Assembly: GCA_947179155.2 (NCBI GenBank)
Contig: OX359286.1
Coordinates: 12,933,413 to 12,997,412 of the forward strand
From: Hedera helix
Lineage: Eukaryota; Streptophyta; Magnoliopsida; Apiales; Araliaceae
Direction: 5' to 3'
Length of the DNA: 64,000 nt
Of the stretch, positions 49,022 to 60,645 are shown one piece after another. Numbering within the stretch: position 1 is the first letter of the stretch; every line of letters begins with the position of its first letter. A program made the translations under genes and the position numbers. A model generated the notes under the pieces. It saw only the letters and a program-made list of their open reading frames with translations. It searched no databases and had not been told where the DNA came from.

Positions 49022-49165
49022 TTTCTATTTTAAACTCTCTAGAGCAGTTGCGCCGTATTTCTTCTTTAGGAGCGCGCAGCTGCGCTGTCCGGCAGAGGGG
49101 CAGAGGTGCAGGGGAAGGGCGCAACAGCGCCATTTTTGTAAAGGAAATGAGCACAGCTGCGCCGT
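48990..49165 (-). promoter_or_regulatory. Gypsy-2 internal GC island and (TA)n run
   Basis: In element sense 49165-49045 contains cggcgcagctg, agcgcagctgcgcgctc and ggcgctgttgcgcc, the vocabulary of this element's own LTR island. A (TA)15 run (48990-49019) follows. It lies after the gag frames, where the outer element has its island and TATA ahead of ORF2. Confidence 0.4.
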
Positions 49166-49431
49166 GCAACAAAGGAGTATCCTGAAGGTTTTTTTTTTTT
49201 TTTTTTTTTTCCTGATGCACATTTCCGTTTTGCTTTGACATTGCATAATTTCACCAATATGAATTAAACCTGAGAGAGACAAAAAATGAACTATTAAAAC
49301 TTCTAAAGCTACCAAAAATTCTAGTTAATATTAAAAAAAAAGAGAATTAAGGGAGGGAGAAATAGTGAATGGGGTGCCTCCCATCGAGCACTTGGTTTAT
49401 AGTCCTTTAGCTGGACTTTTTCGTATCAACG

Positions 49432-50491
49432 CTATCCAATCCCTCTTTGATAATTGAGGAACCCTCCATCCATCGGGAGCAATTTATCATTTGGGTGGTT
49501 CCCATTCGTGATAGCCACGAAGTTAAAGTCACAAAACTTGCTATTTGTAGGTAAGTTCCCCATTTCAACGGTCAAATAGCTAGGTGCTTCTTCCATTGTG
49601 TTTGTGACCATATTGGGGCATTGAAGATTATCAAACACAAAGGGCTCTTCTTCTATCTTTTATTCTTCAACCCACCATGGCTCCATATTTGTATTAGCTC
49701 TCATGGCATAAAGAGCCTTGCCAACGACATGACTACCAAGTGGGCATGCTTTTTCAAATCTGATTGGATTCTTGACCTTTGGTGGAGAAGGCTCTTGGGG
49801 CACTAATAAGATCGGCTCATCTTCTTCGAAATGCACATATAATTCTTCGCCGACTGTGTTAACCATATCCCCACTATTCTCCTCCATTTCAATCTCTTGT
49901 GGCTCATCCAATTGCACATTTGGCTCGGGTACTTCATCAGTCTCGGAATCCATATCATGAGGCCAAGTGTCTTGAGGACTGTTATTTAAGGCTTTGAACA
50001 TTTGCTCCATTTGGTCCTCAAGATTTCGAATGGAAGCAGCTTGACTACTCTTCATTTGAAGTAATGAACTTGGACAACAATTCCTCCAATCTTGAATTTT
50101 CTTCCTGTTGCAGTGGAGGTGGACATGAGAATTCTGGTGGGTACAATTGACTTGGAGTATAGCATTGATCTTGCTGAGCGTAGCTCCATGCAACATCCGG
50201 GTGATATCCCCAATCCTGATGAAAATTGTCGGGATAAGCATAGTTGTTGAGGTAATCACCATACTGTACCGGTCCATAACTGATGGTGCATTGATGACTC
50301 GGATGATTGCCAGCACAATAATCACAAAACACATCCACACTTTGAGTACGTTGCGCTCCTAGAACGTCCAACTTCCTCGAAAGTGTCTCAATTTGTGCTG
50401 ACAATGCAGAAATTGTATTGAGTCTATCAATCCCTGTTTCCCTTGGTTGAGTCATACTCGTGTATGGCCATTGATAAGCAAATTCATCCAT
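49432..50491 (-). pseudogene. Gypsy-2 gag-derived ORF with acidic tail
   Basis: It starts at an ATG at 50491 (MDEFAYQWPYTSM), only about 110 bp from the primer site. A zinc knuckle reads CDYCAGNHPSHQC (CX2CX3HX4C), as in the outer Athila gag (CDICAGEHPSEQC). A long acidic Glu/Asp-rich stretch follows (about 49780-49960), and the frame ends near 49432 (GGFLNYQRGIG). The N-terminal retrotransposon gag domain is missing. At least two frameshifts separate 50491, 50340 and 49638 segments. Either a decayed gag C-terminus or a rearranged product of a non-autonomous lineage. Confidence 0.65.
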
Positions 50492-50602
50492 GGTACCTGA
50501 AAAAAGAAAAATATAAGAAGTAAAAAGAAATAAAATAAAAAGAAATATTTAAATTAAGACTAATTTGATAGAAGCTAATGATGACAATAATTATTAAACT
50601 AA

Positions 50603-50621
50603 CTCTCCGGCAACGGCGCCA
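50603..50621 (-). other. Gypsy-2 primer-binding site (tRNA-Asp type)
   Basis: The minus strand reads TGGCGCCGTTGCCGGAGAG, adjacent to the 5' LTR end at 50628. This is the Athila/Tat-type site matching tRNA-Asp. Confidence 0.88.
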
Positions 50622-50627
50622 AAAACG

Positions 50628-52363
50628 TGTTGGCGTGTCGGTCGAAACTTTTTTTATTTTGTTTTTATATTTTTATATTTAATGAGTTCCGACCTCGACG
50701 AGTTTGTTTGAATGAACAAAATGCGCAAGTATATGCGGTCAACAAGTAATACAGAGTAAATAGAGTATCGATCCCACAAGGAATTATGTAACAAGAATTA
50801 CCAAACACTAGCTTATAACCAACTCAGTCCTATTTAAACGAATGATTAAAAAAATTGAATGAATGTAATGAAATTAAATTAACACTAACTATTCATAAAA
50901 TGAAACAAGATAATATATACAAGAGACTACAATTTTCACCTATTGCTTCATTTACATCAATACACTTCCCTTTAAGTCGAACTAATTATCAAAGATTGTT
51001 AGTCAAAAACACGAAAACAAAGCATGACCAACTTTCGTTGCACCATACCCATATCCAACTCAGATCCGACCCAAGGGCAACATAACGAGAAGGAACACCC
51101 AAGTTAATTAGATCACTATATGTCTATGTGACCTAGAGAAAAACGGGTTTAAGCACAAGTTCTTAAAAGACTGCGAGTGGTGCTTCGGAATATGTCTATC
51201 CTTAACACGAATCATGCATTCCAACGCCATGTGAAATCATGAACACAAGCTATTATGGTCAGATCTAAACTCACACTCCCCATTTCAGTTCCATGTGAGT
51301 TATCAAGGTAATTGTTAGCTAGGCAATTAAGCAATTAATCCCAAACCACAATAGACAATCTAAGAACAACTAACAAGATTAAAAATGAAATATATCAAGA
51401 TAAACTATACAACAAGATCCAATTTCTTCAAAAGATGAAGATCCAACACAAACATTCAATGATACATAGAAATAGAGAGAGAAAAGGAAGAGAAACAACC
51501 CCAAATCCTCATCCAAATCATGTTTTCATTGATGTAATCCACTTCTAACCTCCATAGGAGCTTCCTTCTTCATCTCCAAAATCACCCATAGCAGCCCCAA
51601 GGAAGGGAAATCGGATATCTCCTAGTTTTTAGGGCAAAAATTGGCTTTTATAGAGAACTGTCCGCGGCTTGGCTGGTGAACGGCACAGCTGTGCTGTGCC
51701 CTAGTGCAAATTTGGCGCAGCTGCACCCTTTTGCAGAAATATAGATTTGACAGCTTCAGGGTCCTTTCGTATTTTGGGCGTAACTTCTTCGTACGAACTC
51801 CGATTGAGGTAATGCAAGATGTTATGAAAAGGTAATTCGTAGACCTACAACTTTGATGTTTTACGAAATTGTAGAATCAGAAAGGATGAAGGCCAAAATT
51901 GGGCGTGAAGTAGCTATTATGTAATTTCTTCGTATTTTTGGTGTAGCTTTTGCATCCGACCTCCGATTGAGATGATTCAAGATGTTTTGGAAAGCTAATA
52001 AGAAGTTATACAACTTTTATGTTTTGCAAAATCGGAGATTCTGGCCGGAACAATGCCAAAAGCTGGCCTTTATGCAAATAACACACCGAAAATGCAAACC
52101 GGACACTTCCAAACCACGAATTAGCAAGCCCTTATTGTAATAACTACAAAAAAACATAAAACACATAAAAAGTAATAGAAAACCGTATCCTATAATAATG
52201 TGCTAAAAAAACAAGTAAATTAATAGAAAACACATAAAGTTACTATACAACCTAAATTACAACAAACACATAAAAAGACATATAAACTAATATAAATACT
52301 TAAAGATAAGCAATTTATCAAGCTCAAGTGTATTCAAAATATAGGTATAAAAATCACTTATCA
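50628..52363 (-). repeat. Gypsy-2 5' LTR
   Basis: The + strand begins TGTTGGCGTGTCGG and ends ATCACTTATCA. It is near-identical to 45737-47429 over most of its length, with a few short extra segments. Confidence 0.92.
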
Positions 52364-52365
52364 AG

Positions 52366-53515
52366 AGACTCTATGTCCGAGAATAATCCCCTCTTCCACC
52401 ATGAATTGACACTTTTCCCAGTTTAACACCAGGTTAGTCTCAACTTACCTCTTCAACACTGCCGATAAATTTTCAAGACAAGCATTAAAAGAATTCCCAG
52501 ACACCGAGAAATCATTCATAAAGACTTCTAAAGTCTGTTCTGCCATATCCGAAAGGATGGACATCATGCACCGCTGAAATGTAGCAGACACATTACACAA
52601 TCCAAATGACATCTTTCGGAAGGCAAAGGTGTCGTATAGACATGTGAACGTGGTTTTCTCCTAATCTTCCGGCACTATAGATATTTGATTATAACTAGAA
52701 AATCCATCCAATAGACAATAAAATTCATGCCTTGCCAGTCTATCAAGAATTTGATCGATGAATGGAAAAGGAAAATGATCTTTCCTAGTTGCCTTGTTAA
52801 GCTTTTGATAGTCCATGCATACTCTCCAACCGGTGACTGTCCTAGTAGGAATTAGCTCATTATTTTCATTAGACACAACGGTTATACCCCCTTTTTCGGA
52901 ACGCACTGAACAGGGCTCACCCATGGGCTGTCGGAGACAGGATATATAATTCCAGCATTAAGCCATTTAATGATTTCTTTCTTCACTACCTCTTTCATAA
53001 TAGGGTTGAGACGTCGTTGATGCTCAATGGTTGGCTTGGCGTCATCCTCTAATAAGATCTTATGCATATAAATGGATGGACTAATCCCTTTTAGGTCAGA
53101 TATAGTCCACCCTAGAGCTGTCTTATACTTCCTTAGCACACTTAAAAGTTCACTTTCCTGTTCCTCATTTAAAGCTGTCAAAATTATAACAGGATAAGTG
53201 GATTCTTTTCCTAAAAATGCATACCACAAATGATTTGGCAACAATTTGAGCTCTAGCACTGGTGCTTCCTCCTTGGATACATTTGAAGTGGAAGTTCCTA
53301 CTTGTTCCAAAGATTCATAATGCAATTTGAACTTGGCAAATGAAGGAGACACATCCAAATATTTCATGCATTCTGTATGAGTAGGATTCTTCTGCAGTAG
53401 TGGTTCCAATGATCGAAGTCTCCAACGAATCAGAAACACAAGTTTCCATGAAAACTTCATGTACAACCCTGTCAACCACATCAACCTTAAAGCACTTTTC
53501 AGAGTCACTTGGAAG
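52366..53515 (-). pseudogene. Athila reverse transcriptase relic
   Basis: A leading part is at 52882-53300 (GWTISDLKGISPSIYMHKI, SPWVSPVQCVPKKGV). After a frameshift comes 52661-52924 (GWRVCMDYQKLNKATRKDHF). Then, beyond a stop, 52370-52660 carries FRKMSFGLCNVSATFQRCM and VFMNDFSVSG. The YxDD-type catalytic box of this family is FMDD, but here it reads FMND, so one catalytic Asp is lost. The RT thumb is cut by gypsy-2. Confidence 0.85.
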
Positions 53516-54294
53516 CTTCATAGATTTGAAGACATTAAACTTTATCTCTTGATCTTGAACCCTCATGGTGAGCTCTCCCTTTTGGACATCTATAATAGTT
53601 CTCCCGGTGGCTAGAAATGGACGCCCTAATATAATAGGCACTTCCCTGTTCTCCTCAAAGTCCAGAACTATAAAGTCAGCTGGAAAGATGAACTTGTCAA
53701 CCTTTACCAGCACATCTTCCACAATTCCTTTAAGGTATGTCAGAGATCTATCAGTAAGTTATAAACAAACACTGGTAGGCTTGGCTCCGTTCAACCCCAA
53801 CTTCCTATAGATAAACAATGGTATAAGATTGATGCTTGCTCCAAGATCACATAAAGTTTTGCTAGTAAATTCACTTTCAATGGAACAAGGAATAATGAAA
53901 CTCCTAGGGTCCTTTAGCTTGGGAGGAAGCTTCTTCTGCAGAATTGCGCTGCATTCCTCTGTTAGTGCAACCGTCTCATATTCACCAAGCTTTTTCTTCT
54001 TAGATAGTATATCCTTCATGAATTTCATATAGCTTGGCATTTGCTCCAAAGCTTTCATATACCCTTCATGGTTTTGTTGACTATGGGGATTGGTTCTTGG
54101 ACTTCTTCCACAATTTTAGGATTGCCACTTATTGTATTATTTGTCTCAACAACTACTTCCTCTTCAATTAGAATTGGTGGCACTGTAGTAGTTTCTTCAG
54201 TGGTATTCAACAAGGGTCTACCACTGCACAGTGTGACTGCCTTGCATTGCTCCTTGTCATCCCTCTTTGGATTGACCTCAGTGTCAATAGGCAA
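53315..54294 (-). pseudogene. Athila protease and flanking gag-pol linker
   Basis: CDLGASINLIPLFIYRKLG (53800-53860) is the aspartic protease active-site region in the DLG form usual for Athila. VPIILGRPFLATGR (about 53610-53650) is the second conserved strand. A short break separates the two pieces near 53758. Confidence 0.8.
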
Positions 54295-54300
54295 GGTTCC

Positions 54301-55627
54301 TCACGAACGATTGTTCATAGCACTAGCAAGTTGTCCCACTTGATTTTCAAGATTCCTTATAGCAACATCTTGGTTGTTGATCCTTGTCTCATTCTGGGAA
54401 ATGTATCTAGTCAGAAGTTCTTCCAAGTTAGCTTTCTTCTCCGTAGGAGGAGGAGGAGGAGCTTGTTGATGTTGTTGTTGTTGTGGAGGTGGTTGATGTT
54501 GTTGTGGATTGTAATTTTGATATCCTGGAGGATATAGTTGCCTTGAAGCTGAAGATTGTTCTTGATTGCTATTATTGCTCCACGAGAAATTAGGATGATT
54601 TCTCACTCTAGGATAATAATGTGTCGGCACATTATTATTTTGTTGTCGATTGTAATTACTGACATATTGCACTGATTTTCCCTTTATAGCACATTGCTCA
54701 CTAGGATGTTCTCCAGCACATATATCACATATCACTGCTACACTCTACACAGGTTTTTCTCCTATATTGTCATTTTTTCGTGCAAGTGTAGCCACTTGTG
54801 CATATAATGATGTAACTACATCCACTTCATGCATTCCCGCTGCTTTCCTTGGAGTGAACCTCTTAGAAGGCCACTGAAAATTATTTGCTGCCATGATCTC
54901 CAACAGCTCATACGCCTCATCGTTACTCTTTCCCATTAAGGCTCCGCCAGCTGCGGCATCAACACTTTGTCGGGGTAGAACTCGATAAACCATTGTAAAA
55001 TATTTGTACTTGTAACCACTTAGGAATACAATGGTGGGGACACCTTTTGAGTAGATCCTTAAAACGCTCCCACGTCTCATAGAGAGACTCAAAATCCTGT
55101 TGGCAAAAGGCTGTAATGTCATTTTGCATTCTTGCTATTTTAGCAGGCGGGAAGAACTTAGCCAAGAATTTTTGAGCTAGGTCAGCCCAGGTGCTAATGG
55201 ATCCTGTTGGTAGAGAATGCAACTAACTTTTTGCCTTATCATGCAGAGTGAAGGGAAACAGATGAAATCTAAGAGCGTCTTCAGAAACTCCTTGATATCT
55301 GAACATGTCACAGACTTCCAGAAAATTAACCAAATTAGCATTCGGGTCATCATTAGGTATCCCACCGAATTGCACATGATTCTGAATCATTTGAAACGTG
55401 CCCGGCTTGATCTCAAAGCTAGCAGCTTTGATAGCTGGCCTATTGATGCTCATATGGATATCTGTGATTTGCGGCATAGCATATTCCCGCAATGTTTTAT
55501 GATCTTCTTCCGCCATTGTATCTTGATGGTGAATAACTTGACCCCTCCTTTCTTTTTGCAATACAAGCAAAGTTCTTTCAATCTCAGGATCGAAAGTTAC
55601 GAGATTTGGATCTTGGAAAGGTTGCAT
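54301..55627 (-). pseudogene. Athila gag relic
   Basis: The start is at 55627 (MQPFQDPNLVTFDPEIERTL). A capsid-like retrotransposon gag domain is at about 54960-55222 (ADLAQKFLAKFFPPAKIARM, LYETWERFKDLLKRCPHH). The conserved AAGGALMGKSNDEAYELLE lies near 54940. A zinc knuckle CX2CX3HX4C is at about 54690-54730, with a Pro/Gln-rich tail (54440-54540). An in-frame TAG near 55223 and a frameshift near 54990 inactivate it. Confidence 0.85.
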
Positions 55628-55748
55628 ACAAAATCAAGAGTACCTGGAAGAAAATAAAAATAAAAATAAAATAAGTTAAATAGATGTAACCATTTAAACG
55701 AAAATTATATTGATAGAGCTTAATATTATAGAGAAATTAGACAAATAA

Positions 55749-55767
55749 CTCCCCAGCAACGGCGCTA
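55749..55767 (-). other. Athila primer-binding site (tRNA-Asp type)
   Basis: The minus strand reads TAGCGCCGTTGCTGGGGAG, two changes from the Athila/Tat consensus TGGCGCCGTTGCCGGGGA. It is adjacent to the 5' LTR end at 55774. Confidence 0.85.
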
Positions 55768-55773
55768 AAAACT

Positions 55774-56985
55774 TGATGGTCATTTTCATGATTGATATTA
55801 ACCTGCAAGTATACACGGCCTTTAAGTAGTAAAAAATATTTCTAAGTCGATCCTACAGAGAGTTACATGAATGTTATCCGAATATTAAACTTAATACAGT
55901 CTAATCCGATTTAAACTATGATTAAAGATGGTGATTTTTGGTTAACACAGATTCTTAAAATAATTAAAACTTGGCAACAAGAATTAGATTTAAACACGCT
56001 AAGATCACAACTTCACTCACTACCTCATTTAAACCTCACACCCCTATTTTTAATGCTAAGATTGAACGAATGGTAACCTGAAAATGTAAGCAACCATAAA
56101 CCTCTTTTGATAGTTAAATGATTCATACCCTACTAATTAGTTCATTATATTCCTATGTGATCTTAATTAAGCAAGACGACAATAAAAGCAATTCTCAACA
56201 AGGCTACACAAGATACCCCCGCATATTCCTATCCGAGATACAAGTTAGGCAATCCATTTGAAGATAAAGAATCCTACAAGTGCTATCATGCTTTAGGTCA
56301 AGTTATTTAATCCATTTTTCAATATCATAAACAACACCACATTACATACAAGGTACATAATCCATACATGAAGAACAAAACATGATAACCATTCATTTTC
56401 AATCAATACACATCAAAAAGAGAGATATTCAATTAAAACAAAGTGATGAGCTCCATTGTGAACCTAGGAATGAAGTTAGTTTATAACTAAATGAATAAAA
56501 GTCATTAACAAGTCACTGATCAGCTTTAACTACACAAAATGAAGATAACTAGATGAATGAAACTTCTTAAAACACAAGTTTCAAGCACATAAACTCCCTT
56601 TAAAATGTAGCAATCCAAGCTTGATGAATCTTCTTGTTCTTGAGCTTAAAACCAATCCAAGTTGCTTTGAAGACTTGAAAAACTGAAGAAGAACAGCTCT
56701 CAAGCGTAAAATCCGATCTTTTTAGGTCAAGCAACGAATGGATTTAAATAGCAAAAATCCCATCTATTTCAGCATGTTCGACCACTACAGCAGTGCTCTC
56801 CACTGCTGCGGCGGTGTTTCCTGGATGGAAATTATCACTTTGCCCTTCTAGCTTAAAAATCCTACAAATCAATGATGAGACATTAGGAACCATAAATATC
56901 ATAATTATAAGCAATAATAACTCTCAAAAACTCACAAATCATTAAGCAAAAAGTATTAATTCGTAGGTATAAAATCCATTCATCA
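55774..56985 (-). repeat. Athila 5' LTR
   Basis: The + strand begins TGATGGTCATTTTC and ends TCCATTCATCA, followed by the duplication gtaaa. The promoter layout is as in the 3' LTR. Confidence 0.93.
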
Positions 56986-57207
56986 GTAAATAATGTTATT
57001 ATTTCAAATCAGAGGAAAGACCAAATAGCGTATACTCTCTCTTCTCCTAGAAAAAACATGTAAAATATTTTTTTCAGAAGGATGCTTTGGAGACTACACT
57101 CCAAATTCAGCTTATGGTCATAGGAAGGAAGATATTGACGATACTCGAAAATTCAAACGTGCTAATTCAACCAAACATTAGGTAACAATTCATACTATAG
57201 ATACATG

Positions 57208-57241
<34 letters not shown>

Positions 57242-57835
57242 GTTATTTTGAATAAAATCATAAAGATAATCCTGTTTTATTAAATTTTTAAAACTACTTT
57301 TCGAAGAATTTTTCCAACAAAAAAATCATGGGATTGAAGTTCTGCCAGTTACCAGAGAAATGCGAGTTTGTAAAAGAATCGTGACTGATCAGATTAAAAT
57401 CACCAATCAAAAGACCACGACAACAACATCACTCTACTTTAGAGCAATTATCTTCGTTTTAGGCTTAGTTTATTTAAGAATCGTCAAGTTCGCCAGGCCA
57501 GACATGCCAAATTAAAAGGTAGAATATAACATATTTGTAATTTACTTTCTATAAAAATAGGAGTAGTTGTAACTCTAAAATAATTTTTAGTCTCGTGTTA
57601 CTAGAAATTATATTGAATAAAAGAATTATTTACTTTGCAACATAATCTTCTAAGTTCTAAGAAGTCCATAAGTCAAAAATATTGAATGTACAATTGTTTG
57701 CTTTTGAATAAACATTTTTTTTTTGTTTTGTTTTCAGAAGTGTTTATTGTCTAAACCAAAATTTCAACATTAAAGATAAACTAATAATTAATTTTTACTA
57801 ACATGTTAAATTAACATTCCTGGTGGGACTAGTAA
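56986..57835. other. Right flank of Athila with an exon-like segment
   Basis: Segment 57077-57173 on the + strand follows a good acceptor (tttttttcag). It is open in frame and ends attag before gtaac, like a small exon, but no family is recognised. A (TA)14 run lies at 57211-57238. The remainder is AT-rich without supported features. Confidence 0.3.
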
Positions 57836-58246
57836 TTGAAAATGTTGGAAATAATGGTGCGTTGCCGCAATGACAATGTTGTTCTTGAGGGAGACGAGGT
57901 TCAAATTCAAAACCCAGATAACCAAAGAAGTGTTCCTTTTGAAGCTCCTTTATATGATTTAAGACAAAAGATGTATGACCTTAGAAAAGAATGCGTGAAT
58001 GTCACTAATAAAGAAACTGAAGAAATCTTAAACATCTTATAAGAACGTATGAATATTTTACTAATGTTATCAATGGATGACATAAACACTTTTGTACAGC
58101 CTAACAGGATGGTCCTTAACCACTCGCCAAGTTTTTGGACAGCCCCAACAATATATATGACCCAACCATATGTGGCTACATACACACATTCGCCTAACAT
58201 TTTTAGGTCCACCTACGGACCTAGCAAGTCTAATAATCTTAAGTAG
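57836..58246 (+). pseudogene. Unrecognised ORF, broken by one stop
   Basis: Two adjoining segments share one frame and are separated by a single TAA at 58040-58042. Together they make about 136 codons, unusually long and less AT-rich than the surroundings. The first is charged and helical (LYDLRQKMYDLRKECVNVT). The second is richer in Pro/Thr/Tyr (PYVATYTHSPNIF). A ttttgttttcag acceptor-like site lies upstream at about 57737. It could be the end of a degenerate transposon gene. I do not recognise it. Confidence 0.35.
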
Positions 58247-58274
58247 AGAACTCATCCCAGGGCGATAGGGGCGA

Positions 58275-58612
58275 TGTTGCCTAATTTCCTAATTAGCAAT
58301 TACGTGCAAGTATACACGATCAACAAGTAATATAGTGAAAAGTAGAGTGTCGAACCCATAATGAATTAATTCTGATAACTACCAATTACCAAAATTATAT
58401 CAAATTATCCTTATCTAAACAATTGAATTAAAATTATTAAAATAAAAACTAATTAAAATTAGCAACTAAACTAATCTAATGACAATGATTAATATCAGAT
58501 TAAAAAGACCTAAGATTACAATTTTTCCCAATACCTCATCTAAATCTCTTCATTTATTTTTAAATTAATTAATTATAATTAATCTTTAACCGAAAATTCT
58601 TATTTATTTATA
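58275..58612 (-). repeat. Athila-like LTR fragment
   Basis: TGTTGCCTAATTTCC is followed by gcaagtatacacgatcaac and aagtaatatagt, matching the gypsy-2 LTR (45832-45870). No primer site adjoins it. It is cut off at 58612 by LTR E. Confidence 0.65.
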
Positions 58613-58694
58613 TGTAATACCCGGGAACGTTACGTGACATTGTAATAAAATTTTCATTAATGAAATGAATTTTTATTAGAATGTATGATGCGAT

Positions 58695-58698
<4 letters not shown>

Positions 58699-58753
<55 letters not shown>
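58699..58753. repeat. (TA)n microsatellite
   Basis: About 54 bp of TA within LTR E. Confidence 0.95.
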
Positions 58754-58756
<3 letters not shown>

Positions 58757-59103
58757 GAATTAATATAGCTTGAATGATGAGTCTTGTGTGGCAAAATATT
58801 AATGATAATTTAATATTGAATTAAAGTTCATGAATAGTAAAAGTAATTCAGTTAGTTAATTAGTGGATTAATGTGTATTTTATTTAAATAATAAATGAGA
58901 GAATTAATTAAGCCCAACATTTTAATGTGCGACATGTATTATATGTAATATATAACATGGCTTAATGAATTATATATTAAGCCAATTGTAATGCATTATA
59001 TGTAATATATATGTTATGTGGCCTAATGTGTGTGTATATTAAATCTATTGTATAAGGGTCTAAGTAAAGTTTATTATTTAGCCCAAGTTATTATGTATAC
59101 TTG

Positions 59104-60645
59104 TGTTAAGGTTTCGACACAGAGAAAGTAGCGGAATTTCAATAATTTTCCGAAACCCTAAGACAGGATCCATGCAAAACCATATCAATTCAGAGGTTTA
59201 GATTATTTACCGATTATTCGAGATGGACAGGAGACGATGGAATTCTGAAACGGCTTCGAATCTTCAACGCAATCCAACGACTGCGTCTCTACAATATCCA
59301 CACAAACGCTCCGCGAACCGTCACACGATCTGCAACAAAAGGGATCTACGGTACTAGCCACCAAGATCAAGATTTCTGAACTATTTTTTTCTCTAGCCTC
59401 TTTCTGAAAGTGGCTAGGGTTTTAGTTTTTCCTTACGTGATTAAGACTACTGATATATCATATATATAGTAGTTAATAGGAATTAACCAAAACCTAAAAT
59501 AAATAGAAAAATAAAATCCGAATTTATATATATTATATTTTAATTAAGTTTTACTTAATTAATATACATATATACAAATTATCCTATTAATTTAAATTCA
59601 TAATTTTTAAATACTATCAATCATATTGACATATTTAAAATACTTACAATTTAAATTAATTCCCTTTTAAATACGTTCTAAGTGTGTGACCCTATAGATT
59701 ATTATTATGTTGGCAATAATTTTAAAATCATATTATAAAATTAAAATTAGTGAGCGGCATCTAGTAATGCATCACTGTTACCCAAATAATAATAAGATCG
59801 GTGATTCGATACAACCTTTTCGTGACCAATGTTTCAATGTAATTTAATCCTTTTAACCTTATATCCTAGATTAAACTCGAGGCATGGAATGTGTCATACT
59901 CTTCATAATTTAATCTGAGTTTTCTTGATCAATGAGTAGACTATATGAAACAAATCACTATTTGAGCTTGGCCATGCATTTCATAGTCCTACTCAATCAA
60001 GAGGCCTATGGATATCACTCCCTAATTTATAGGAGGGTTAAATTCCATCTAGATCACTCATATTTCTCACACGATTCATGATGTACCCAATAATCACCTT
60101 TATTGTCCACCCTATTAAAGGTGACATTTGATGATATCAAAGTACATAAATTCTCGTGTAATAATATAGTTATCTCAGGTCGGAGGATCATTACATCATT
60201 GTCACTATGAGAATTTCTTATGACATTTTGCATAATGCTCCACGTAGAATTCTCATGGTGGGTCAGTCCAGTACATTGTTCTCTAACATGTACCTATGCA
60301 TTGACTCAAATATCTCATATATTTATGACCAATGAGATTTGGCCATCAGTCAATCTACATACTAGTCTCAATGCATCATTGTTGTCCCATTAACAATGAT
60401 ACTCTACTATGGATATTTAAGAGTAATGATACTAACTGTAATTATATGTTCTCATGTTCAAGTCACATACTTGAAGCTATATAATTTGTACCACACTATT
60501 CTAAGGACTTTTATTATGTTAACATTTATATAACGCAGTAAATAAAAACATAATAAAATAATATCATTTATTCAATCAAATATAATATCGAGAAAAGTTA
60601 AGCAATTACATCAAATAATTGGCCTCTAGGGCATAAACTCTAACA
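59104..60645 (-). mobile_element. Copia solo LTR (1.5 kb)
   Basis: The + strand begins TGTTAAGGTTTCG and ends AAACTCTAACA. A perfect duplication acttg flanks it (59099-59103, 60646-60650). In element sense it starts TGTTAGAGTTTATGCCCTAG, close to the copia-2 LTR start (AGTATGCCCTCAAGCCAATC), so a related family. No internal region is present. A TATA run (ctatatatatg, about 59460-59470) may be the promoter. Confidence 0.9.

Larger units (their letters stand above)
45737..52363 (-). mobile_element. Athila-like non-autonomous element (gypsy-2)
   Basis: LTRs of 1693 bp (45737-47429) and 1736 bp (50628-52363), very alike over long stretches, enclose only 3.2 kb. The insertion split the outer Athila RT region between GHRVS and KGIEVDKAK. 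Flanking pentamers are ataga and agaga, an imperfect duplication. The interior has a tRNA-Asp primer site, gag-derived frames, a GC island and a 3' block shared with the outer element. Protease, RT, RNase H, integrase and ORF2 are all absent, so any mobility needed help from a relative. Confidence 0.9.
24343..56985 (-). mobile_element. Athila-type Ty3/gypsy element with four direct insertions
   Basis: Bounded by LTRs of 1211 and 1212 bp and a perfect 5-bp duplication gtaaa (24338-24342, 56986-56990). Read on the minus strand: tRNA-Asp-type primer site (55749-55767), gag, DLGAS protease, RT, RNase H, integrase, an envelope-position ORF and a purine-rich tract at 25554. After subtracting gypsy-2, LTR C and copia-2 (with LTR B inside it), about 10 kb of Athila sequence remains. 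Over the first 165 bp the LTRs agree at roughly 90%, so this is an old insertion. All frames are broken. Confidence 0.92.

Noticed and set aside
48939..49315. Lys- and Tyr-rich open frames
   Set aside because: Translations of poly-A/T and TA runs next to the GC island. No coding evidence.
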